A stretch of DNA of 5,965 bases from the NCBI GenBank assembly GCA_025360565.1, contig JANYBY010000222.1, positions 1 through 5,965 on the forward strand, read 5' to 3'. Below are positions 1-3,976 of the stretch, one piece after another. The first letter of the stretch is position 1; each line of letters opens with the position of its first letter. Under the pieces are notes generated by a model that was given only the letters and a program-made list of their open reading frames with translations, did no database searches and was not told where the DNA came from. The position numbers and the translations under genes were made by a program. Origin of the DNA: Bacteroidota bacterium. Lineage in GTDB: Bacteria > Bacteroidota > Bacteroidia > B-17B0 > Aurantibacillaceae.

Positions 1-100
1 TTGCCGCAAAAAAAGAGTACCTTTAAGCTACTAATAAAGTTTTGTCGGCTTAGACAGTTTTGAGTTCCAAAATCCCAACTGCGCCAGTCCCGAAACCGAT

Positions 101-117
101 ACAGAGAAACACAGAGA
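101..117 (+). repeat. CACAGAG-type repeat block, left arm
   Basis: ACAGAG occurs at 101-106 and ACACAGAG follows directly after a short spacer, ending at 117. The units are the inverted counterpart of the CTYYGTG units at 207-240, so the two blocks face each other across about 90 bases of AT-rich DNA. They could be the arms of a small degenerate intergenic element or of a long imperfect hairpin. Function is unknown. Confidence 0.4.
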
Positions 118-126
118 ATAAATTAT

Positions 127-144
127 TGGTTTGAAAATAAACCA
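127..144. other. 6-bp stem hairpin TGGTTT-GAAAAT-AAACCA
   Basis: This is a perfect 6-bp stem with a 6-base loop. On the minus strand it is followed by the AT-rich run AATAATTTATT. It could therefore act as a weak transcription end about 100 bases after the haemoglobin gene, but it is AT-rich and lacks a continuous U-tract, so a terminator function is only a guess. Confidence 0.3.
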
Positions 145-206
145 GGAGCTGCTAATGTTTATTTTCGCGAAATTAAATATAATATTTATAGCCGCATTCA
201 AAATAA

Positions 207-240
207 CTCCGTGAAACTTCGTGCCCTTTGTGCCTCCGTG
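207..240 (-). repeat. Degenerate tandem CTYYGTG repeat (4 units)
   Basis: Four heptamers lie in a row on the plus strand: CTCCGTG (207-213), CTTCGTG (217-223), CTTTGTG (226-232) and CTCCGTG (234-240), with spacers of 3, 2 and 1 bases. On the minus strand they read CACGGAG, CACAAAG, CACGAAG and CACGGAG, directly after the haemoglobin stop codon, whose TAA is followed by CCACGGAG. A related block occurs at 3861-3896 between nrdB and nrdA, which suggests a dispersed intergenic repeat family in this genome. Confidence 0.6.
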
Positions 241-241
241 G

Positions 242-601
242 TTAGTCAGGCCGAATCTTTTCCCATTTACTTTTAAATGTGTAGGTTAAAGATGTAGCCC
301 GTTGTTTTGCCATTTCGGCTTTTTCTCCGTTAAATAAAGCATCAACTGTAAATACAAAGGTGTTTAACCAAGTATCAAACATGTGTAATTTTATGGGGAG
401 GTGAAGGTGTTTATCGAACACATTTGTTTTATAACCTTCTTCATCCAATAAAACAAAACACCAGAACGAAACAATATTTGGAACATGTTTTTCAAAATCC
501 AAACCTTCAAACGGCGGTTTCATTTCGTTAATTTTTAAAAGGTTTGAATAAAAGGTGTTTATCAGTAATTCAATATCGGCTCTGCTTGAAATATCTTTCA
601 T
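242..601 (-). CDS. Group III truncated haemoglobin
   Basis: This 119-residue protein is a small 2-on-2 haem globin, probably cytoplasmic. Proteins of this fold bind O2, NO or related ligands; the physiological role of group III members is poorly settled. The key positions align with Campylobacter Ctb as I remember it: Tyr18 (B10) in TFY, His39 (E7) in EKH, the following SFW at 45-47, proximal haem ligand His65 (F8) in KHLHLP, and Trp78 (G8) in FDTWL. The C-terminal TVDALFNGEKAE segment is also typical. The length is normal for the family. The ATG is the natural start because the globin A helix begins at once and a promoter-like TAACTTTG lies 4 bases upstream. The gene lies 84 bases after the membrane protein gene on the same strand, so read-through from the sigma operon is possible. 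The TAA stop abuts a CTYYGTG repeat, but the globin fold appears complete. Confidence 0.88.
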   Translation of the reverse strand: MKDISSRADIELLINTFYSNLLKINEMKPPFEGLDFEKHVPNIVSFWCFVLLDEEGYKTNVFDKHLHLPIKLHMFDTWLNTFVFTVDALFNGEKAEMAKQRATSLTYTFKSKWEKIRPD

Positions 602-613
602 AAAACAAAGTTA
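602..613 (-). promoter_or_regulatory. Bacteroidota -7 box before the haemoglobin gene
   Basis: On the minus strand TAACTTTG (plus-strand bases 606-613) matches the Bacteroidota -7 consensus TAnnTTTG exactly. Only four T residues separate it from the ATG. Transcription starting a few bases after this box would begin at or next to the start codon, giving an almost leaderless mRNA. A good -33 TTTG is not seen at the usual distance; only TTTA- or TTA-like bases are present. Confidence 0.45.
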
Positions 614-685
614 CAATAATTATGCAGCAGCATTAAGTAAAGAATTTGTCGGATCACAAGAAATGGAAACAGGAAGAATTTTTTA

Positions 686-1510
686 TCAGCGCAACTCAGG
701 CTCTGCTGAGGTTGGAATGGAAGTAGGGGCTTTTGATTCTATTTCTTCGGCCTTACGGCTTATTTTTTTTCCGGTATGGTTTTGCGCTTGTCCGTTGTTT
801 TTTCGCAATTTTATTTTTCCGATATATCCTTCTTGTATAGCGCCATTGACCTGAAAATTAACTTTAATAAAATAATTTGTTTCTTCAAGGGCTTGATAAG
901 TGCGGTATGCAGCGGCCGTGCCAATTACTTCGGATTTGTTATTGGGTTTTACATAGATCTCCGCACTTTCGTTGGTGGTCCATCCATCGGCATCCGAAGT
1001 TTTTTGATCTGTTTCCGTAACACTTACGGTTGGTATTGTAACTGCGGCAACTGTGTTGGCAGGCACAGATACAGTTTTTGTTTCGGTAATGCTTGGTTGA
1101 GGTACGGCTGCTAATTTTATTTGTGTGCTGTCAACAGTTCCCACAAGCACTGTATCCATCTTTTTTTCAATAGGTGGGGCTACAATACTTTTAACCGGCA
1201 CATCTTTTTTAGGTTCTTGTAAAACCAATTTTGTTTCGGACTTATCGGTTGCTTTATTTTTTATGCTTACAAAATTAAATAACAGCAGTGAAAATAAAAT
1301 TATTACACCTCCAAATACAATCGGTAAAACTACGTTGCGGTTTATGTTAAGCTGAAAGCGGGGCATTGAACTTGTTTTGTAATTGCTTTTGCAACTATCG
1401 CAATACATATCAAATTGCACCCATAAATTCTCTTTTACGGGAAAGTCCATGCCCTTTAATTTGGCACGCAAGTTACGTTCGTCTATTTCGTAATTAAAAT
1501 GACTGCTCAT
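686..1510 (-). CDS. Single-pass membrane protein with SH3-like domain, putative anti-sigma factor
   Basis: The 274-residue product has a cytoplasmic-type N-terminus (1-58) with WVQFDMYCDSC near 30-40 and one hydrophobic segment at about 60-82 (IVFGGVIILFSLLLFNF). A long Pro/Thr/Val/Lys-rich linker follows (about 85-175), then a bacterial SH3-like domain at about 178-236 (AEIYVKPN, SEVIG, NYFIKVNF, EGYIGKIKL) and a basic then Ser/Pro-rich tail. The order soluble N-terminus, membrane helix and periplasmic domain is that of anti-sigma factors. The start codon lies 17 bases inside the end of the ECF sigma gene, which implies translational coupling. I infer that the N-terminus holds the sigma factor and that the SH3-like domain senses the envelope or wall. 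The CxxC (Cys37, Cys40) lacks the upstream His of a classic zinc anti-sigma motif, so zinc or redox sensing is unproven. No close named family is recognised. Confidence 0.7.
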   Translation of the reverse strand: MSSHFNYEIDERNLRAKLKGMDFPVKENLWVQFDMYCDSCKSNYKTSSMPRFQLNINRNVVLPIVFGGVIILFSLLLFNFVSIKNKATDKSETKLVLQEPKKDVPVKSIVAPPIEKKMDTVLVGTVDSTQIKLAAVPQPSITETKTVSVPANTVAAVTIPTVSVTETDQKTSDADGWTTNESAEIYVKPNNKSEVIGTAAAYRTYQALEETNYFIKVNFQVNGAIQEGYIGKIKLRKNNGQAQNHTGKKISRKAEEIESKAPTSIPTSAEPELR

Positions 1511-2078
1511 ACTTTGCTTCTTTTAAACACTTTTCAATATTTTTTTGCAGGTTGAACCGCGCTTTTTCTAAATTGCTTTTTACAGTTTGCTCGCTCGCTT
1601 CTAATAATTGCGCGGCCTCTTCCTGAGTACAACCATCAATAATTTGCAAATTAAAAATGAGGCGTTGCGAAGGCACTAACTGCTGAATGGCTTTAATTAA
1701 AATATCGCTGTCAATCGTTTGAAAATCGATGATCTCGGCAGTTTCAAAAAGATCGTAATTTTTATTTTCTTTGTTGGTGGCGTAAACGGTGCTGGCCACA
1801 TAATATTCACTTCGTATATTTTTAATAAAGGCAATACATTCTTTAATGATCTCTTTTTCAAAAAAAACATCCAGGTCAATTTGCGAATTATTTTTTTGAC
1901 GCTGTAATTTTTGAAGGCAATTATTAAATCCGGTATTAAAAATTTCGGTGGCTTGTGCCTGATTTTTGCTGTATCGAATTACTATGGCAAAAAGCGGACT
2001 ATAATAGGTGTCAAAAAGTTGTTTTTTAACTGATTTATCGTTCTTATGTAAACCCGATATTAAATCAGAAATGGTCAT
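1494..2078 (-). CDS. ECF-type RNA polymerase sigma-70 factor
   Basis: The 194-residue protein has the two-domain layout of ECF sigma factors. An N-terminal sigma2 region lies at about 8-85, including QLFDTYYSPLFAIVIRYSKN, and a C-terminal sigma4 region lies at about 128-182. The latter has LVPSQRLIFNLQ followed by the helix-turn-helix TQEEAAQLLEASEQTVKSN, which would bind the -35-type element. The sigma2 region is divergent: the usual acidic core-binding helix (DLVQEVF-like) reads ATEIFNTGFNN. It should direct RNA polymerase to a small regulon, and ECF genes commonly activate their own operon. Its 3' end overlaps the start of the putative anti-sigma gene by 17 bases. There is no Shine-Dalgarno before the ATG, which is usual for Bacteroidota. 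The region upstream has a TAATTTTG -7 box. The targets cannot be told from sequence. Confidence 0.88.
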   Translation of the reverse strand: MTISDLISGLHKNDKSVKKQLFDTYYSPLFAIVIRYSKNQAQATEIFNTGFNNCLQKLQRQKNNSQIDLDVFFEKEIIKECIAFIKNIRSEYYVASTVYATNKENKNYDLFETAEIIDFQTIDSDILIKAIQQLVPSQRLIFNLQIIDGCTQEEAAQLLEASEQTVKSNLEKARFNLQKNIEKCLKEAKYEQSF

Positions 2079-2126
2079 GTTTGGAGGTTTTCTAAGGTGT
2101 TTAACGAAAATCCTTGCTTAAAGTTT

Positions 2127-2163
2127 CAAAATTATTACAATTTCCCAAGTAGTTTAAGCCAAA
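2127..2163 (-). promoter_or_regulatory. Putative promoter of the sigma/anti-sigma operon
   Basis: On the minus strand TAATTTTG (bases 2127-2134) fits the Bacteroidota -7 element TAnnTTTG. A TTTG (bases 2160-2163) lies upstream with a 25-base spacer, which is longer than the usual about 19-21. The predicted start would leave a leader of roughly 40 bases before the sigma ATG. The box fits the housekeeping sigma, so any autoregulated promoter is not identified. Confidence 0.4.
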
Positions 2164-2200
2164 AGAAGCCATTTTTTGGGAGTTTCTTGTATAATTGGGC

Positions 2201-2266
2201 ATGTTTAAACTGTTTTCGGCGACAGGCCTGAAGAAAAAAGCAGAGGGGCTGGGCAAAAAGCGTTAG
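2201..2266 (+). CDS. Possible 21-codon basic small ORF
   Basis: An ATG at 2201 opens a 21-codon frame that ends at TAG 2264-2266. The peptide begins MFKLFSATGL and continues with KKKAEGLGKKR; it has seven Lys/Arg and one Glu. It sits in the most GC-rich patch of the divergent intergenic region. A near-match to the -7 box (TATAATTG, 2190-2197) lies just before the ATG, and a hairpin plus U-tract follows at once. It could be a microprotein, a leader peptide, part of a small RNA, or chance within a repeat. There is no Shine-Dalgarno, and no homologue is recognised. Confidence 0.22.
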   Translation: MFKLFSATGLKKKAEGLGKKR

Positions 2267-2279
2267 CCCTTCGGCTGGC
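2262..2279 (+). other. Hairpin overlapping the small-ORF stop
   Basis: GTTAGCC (2262-2268) can pair with GGCTGGC (2273-2279) around a CTTC loop, giving 7 pairs of which two are G-U. Its right arm shares bases 2276-2279 with the left arm of the next hairpin, so the two structures exclude each other. This is the arrangement seen in attenuators, but no regulated downstream gene is close (nrdB starts about 330 bases later). Confidence 0.35.
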
Positions 2280-2305
2280 TCATAAAAGAGCTATTGTTAT
2301 TTTTT
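2276..2305 (+). terminator. Probable intrinsic terminator
   Basis: TGGCTC (2276-2281) pairs with GAGCTA (2288-2293) around the loop ATAAAA, including one G-U pair. The T-rich run TTGTTATTTTTT (2294-2305) follows directly. This is the form of a plus-strand rho-independent terminator, although the stem is short. It would end a small transcript covering the 2201-2266 ORF, since no other plus-strand gene precedes it. Confidence 0.45.
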
Positions 2306-2467
2306 ACGTAAAGAATTAATGAGCGAATTGGATATTCCCTTAAAGATCTTATTCAGATCCGTACTATTTACAGTAATAAACGCTTAACTATTAGATAATA
2401 TCAAATTTTATTAATCCGCAACTATTTTTTTTACTTTTTTTAGAAATTTATTACCCCATTGCTAATC

Positions 2468-2535
2468 AACACAATTAAGGATTTATAACATTTTATGAGC
2501 AATTTTTTGTGTTAAAAACTATACTATTGTGTTAA
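2468..2535. promoter_or_regulatory. TTGTGTT repeats, NrdR-box-like operator candidate
   Basis: TTGTGTTAA occurs twice in direct orientation (2507-2515 and 2527-2535), exactly 20 bases apart. AACACAA (2468-2474) is an inverted copy of the core. The unit resembles the right half of the NrdR box (acaCwAtATaTwGtgt). Bases 2497-2512 match that 16-mer at most core positions, and 2516-2532 fit both halves if one extra central base (c2524) is allowed. Known NrdR box pairs are usually about three helical turns apart rather than two, and whether this organism has NrdR is unknown. The position before nrdB is what makes the match notable. Confidence 0.35.
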
Positions 2536-2539
2536 TTCA

Positions 2540-2576
2540 TTTGTTAGTAGAATGGGCACTTTTTTTTATTAATTTG
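2540..2576 (+). promoter_or_regulatory. Weak promoter candidate for nrdB
   Basis: TTTG at 2540-2543 is followed after 25 bases by TTAATTTG (2569-2576), one mismatch from the -7 consensus TAnnTTTG. A second one-mismatch candidate is TATTTCTG at 2577-2584. Start sites from these would leave a leader of about 45-50 bases before the nrdB ATG. The first element lies immediately after the TTGTGTTAA repeats, so a protein bound there could block RNA polymerase. Confidence 0.28.
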
Positions 2577-2631
2577 TATTTCTGCAAAATTTAAAAAATC
2601 ACATAAAACTACATTAATAACGCGCTGAACC

Positions 2632-3603
2632 ATGACAGAACCGATTTTAGTCGAAAACAAGGATAGATTTGTCCTCTTCCCTATAAAGTATAAAGATATT
2701 TGGGAATATTATAAAAAAGCGGAAGCCAGTTTTTGGACCGCCGAGGAAATTGACCTTGCCTCTGACATGAACGACTGGAATAATAAGTTAAATGATAATG
2801 AAAAGCATTTTATTAAACATGTATTAGCGTTTTTTGCCGCCAGCGATGGAATTGTGAACGAAAATTTGGCCATTAACTTTTTAAACGAGGTGCAATACCC
2901 TGAGGCCCGTTGTTTTTACGGTTTCCAGATAATGATGGAAAACATCCATTCCGAAACTTACTCCTTATTAATAGATACCTATATTAAAGACCCGGTTGAA
3001 AAAGACCACCTTTTGCATGCCGTTGATACTGTGCCTTGCGTAGGCGAAAAAGCCGATTGGGCCATTCGTTGGATAAACAATGGGTCGTTTGCCGAGCGCC
3101 TTATTGCCTTTGCGGCCGTTGAAGGTATTTTCTTTTCGGGATCTTTTTGTTCCATTTTTTGGCTGAAGAAACGCGGGTTAATGCCCGGGTTAACGTTCAG
3201 CAATGAATTAATAAGCCGCGATGAGGGTTTACATTGCGATTTTGCGTGCCTATTATATACGCAATACATAAAAAACCAATTACCTAAAGAGCAGGTTACC
3301 AAAATTATTATTGATGCCGTTGGCATTGAGAAAAAATTTGTGGTAGATGCTATTCCTGTAAAATTAATAGGAATGAACTCCGACCTTATGTGTCAATACA
3401 TCGAGTTCTGTGCAGACCGTTTGTTACAGGCCTTGGGCTGCAGTAAATTCTACAACGCGGCAAATCCATTCGATTTTATGGAAATGATCTCGTTGCAGGG
3501 CAAAACCAACTTCTTCGAAAAACGTGTGGCCGAATATCAAAAGGCCGGCGTTATGGGTAAGGACGCGGAAAACAACGTGTTTAAGCTGGACGAAGATTTC
3601 TAA
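2632..3603 (+). CDS. nrdB: Class Ia ribonucleotide reductase, beta (radical) subunit NrdB
   Basis: This cytoplasmic ferritin-like protein holds the diiron-tyrosyl radical cofactor that NrdA needs to reduce NDPs to dNDPs. The 323 residues align closely with eukaryotic R2 proteins but lack their roughly 65-residue N-terminal extension. Iron ligands are Asp72 (AASDG), Glu103 and His106 (MENIH), Glu164 (AVEGIFF), and Glu198 and His201 (RDEGLH). The radical tyrosine is Tyr110 (SETYS), matching Tyr177 of mouse R2. Trp35 and Tyr302 (EYQKAGV) fit the radical-transfer path, and the C-terminal FKLDEDF is the tail that docks on NrdA. There is no ATP-cone here, so allosteric control lies in NrdA. The ATG at 2632 has no Shine-Dalgarno. 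nrdA follows on the same strand after 373 bases. All catalytic residues are intact, so an active, O2-dependent enzyme is expected. Confidence 0.97.
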   Translation: MTEPILVENKDRFVLFPIKYKDIWEYYKKAEASFWTAEEIDLASDMNDWNNKLNDNEKHFIKHVLAFFAASDGIVNENLAINFLNEVQYPEARCFYGFQIMMENIHSETYSLLIDTYIKDPVEKDHLLHAVDTVPCVGEKADWAIRWINNGSFAERLIAFAAVEGIFFSGSFCSIFWLKKRGLMPGLTFSNELISRDEGLHCDFACLLYTQYIKNQLPKEQVTKIIIDAVGIEKKFVVDAIPVKLIGMNSDLMCQYIEFCADRLLQALGCSKFYNAANPFDFMEMISLQGKTNFFEKRVAEYQKAGVMGKDAENNVFKLDEDF

Positions 3604-3642
3604 AGTTTAACGTTAGTTAAGAAGGTAAGCCACCTAAACTTT
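3602..3642 (+). other. Inverted repeat just after nrdB
   Basis: AAAGTTTA (3602-3609), starting within the nrdB stop codon, is perfectly complementary to TAAACTTT (3635-3642), giving an 8-bp AT-rich stem with a 25-base loop. A small AGGT/ACCT stem lies within the loop and competes for base 3635. No strong U-tract follows, so it is a weak terminator or an mRNA 3'-end structure at best. Confidence 0.3.
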
Positions 3643-3838
3643 GTAACTTTAATACCCTAACAAGTTAAGCTTGTATGGGAATTTTAGCCTCAAAAATTTA
3701 AAAATGGCCTAAAAATTTAATTAACCGTCAAATTGTTGAAATGTAAAAAGAAGTTAAATCGTAAAGGCAAAAACCGGTAGTAACTTGTAAGTCCGAACTA
3801 AGTTAATAAAACGAATAAAAATTAAATAAAAATGCAAA

Positions 3839-3899
3839 GTACCAAACACATATCACAGCCCTCTGCCTCCCTTGGCCTGTGCACTCTGTGCCTTGGTAC
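3839..3899. repeat. 61-base inverted-repeat unit with CTCTGTG-type repeats
   Basis: GTACCAA (3839-3845) and TTGGTAC (3893-3899) are perfect 7-base inverted ends. Inside them CACAG (3854-3858) pairs with CTGTG (3877-3881). The right part contains CTCTGCC, CTCCCTTGG, CCTGTG, CTCTGTG and CCTTGG (3861-3896), similar in style to the CTYYGTG block after the haemoglobin gene. It looks like a degenerate dispersed intergenic element; no coding content is evident. Confidence 0.4.
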
Positions 3900-3919
3900 A
3901 CGCGAAATAAAAATACTTG

Positions 3920-3937
3920 CCGAAGGCATTCCTTCGG
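3920..3937. other. Perfect 7-bp hairpin in the nrdA leader
   Basis: CCGAAGG (3920-3926) and CCTTCGG (3931-3937) form a perfect GC-rich stem with the 4-base loop CATT. On the plus strand it is followed by A-rich, not T-rich, DNA, so it is not a terminator for transcription towards nrdA. On the minus strand it precedes the T-rich GTATTTTTATTT, but no minus-strand gene lies upstream of it. It may shape the nrdA mRNA leader or belong to the adjacent repeat element. Confidence 0.45.
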
Positions 3938-3976
3938 AACAAAATACTCAAAAAACAATTTAAAAAATCCAGGCGT

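Larger units (their letters stand above)
1..241. other. Non-coding left edge with repeats and a hairpin
   Basis: No gene can be supported here. Two plus-strand frames are open from the left edge for a short way (stops at 24-26 and 61-63), so the extreme left could hold the last few codons of a gene outside the window, but nothing identifies it. The stretch also holds a hairpin (127-144), a 10-base palindrome TTTCGCGAAA (163-172) and two blocks of degenerate CACAGAG/CTYYGTG repeats described separately. It lies downstream of the haemoglobin gene, which reads leftwards into it. Confidence 0.6.
2306..2631. other. AT-rich intergenic region upstream of nrdB
   Basis: About 325 bases hold no ORF of interest and are strongly AT-rich. 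Visible signals are the TTGTGTT repeats at 2468-2535, a T8 run at 2560-2567 and a weak promoter candidate at 2540-2576. Nothing else is recognised. A long AT-rich leader such as this is a plausible control region for nrdB. Confidence 0.6.
3604..3976. other. Long nrdB-nrdA intergenic region
   Basis: These 373 bases hold no plausible gene. The features seen are the post-nrdB inverted repeat, a direct repeat AAAAATTTAA (3692-3701 and 3711-3720), a CTCTGTG-type repeat inside a 61-base inverted-repeat unit, and a compact hairpin 39 bases before the nrdA ATG. No clear TAnnTTTG promoter box was found on the plus strand; the nearest are TAACTTTA (3644-3651) and imperfect TAACTTGT near 3781. The gap argues against simple translational coupling of the two subunits. 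Confidence 0.6.

Noticed and set aside
1..63. Possible C-terminal tail of a gene entering from the left edge
   Set aside because: Two plus-strand frames are open at the edge for 7 and 20 codons; too short to choose between or to identify.
207..240. CRISPR-like array
   Set aside because: The units are 7 bases with 1-3 base spacers, so this is a short tandem repeat and not a CRISPR array; no cas genes are present.
555..1355. Plus-strand open frames (555-854, 776-1114, 1125-1355)
   Set aside because: They are antisense to the membrane-protein gene and the haemoglobin start, with Phe/Cys-rich translations and no recognisable domain; they are shadows.
1697..1907. Short frames on both strands within the sigma gene
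   Set aside because: They lie wholly inside a well-supported ECF sigma gene in other frames and show no family features.
2209..2331. Second plus-strand frame through the GC-rich island
   Set aside because: It is open for about 40 codons but has no ATG and crosses the predicted terminator; at most it is a relic of a repeat.
2979..3326. 115-codon minus-strand frame inside nrdB
   Set aside because: It is antisense to highly conserved nrdB coding sequence; the open frame follows from nrdB codon use.
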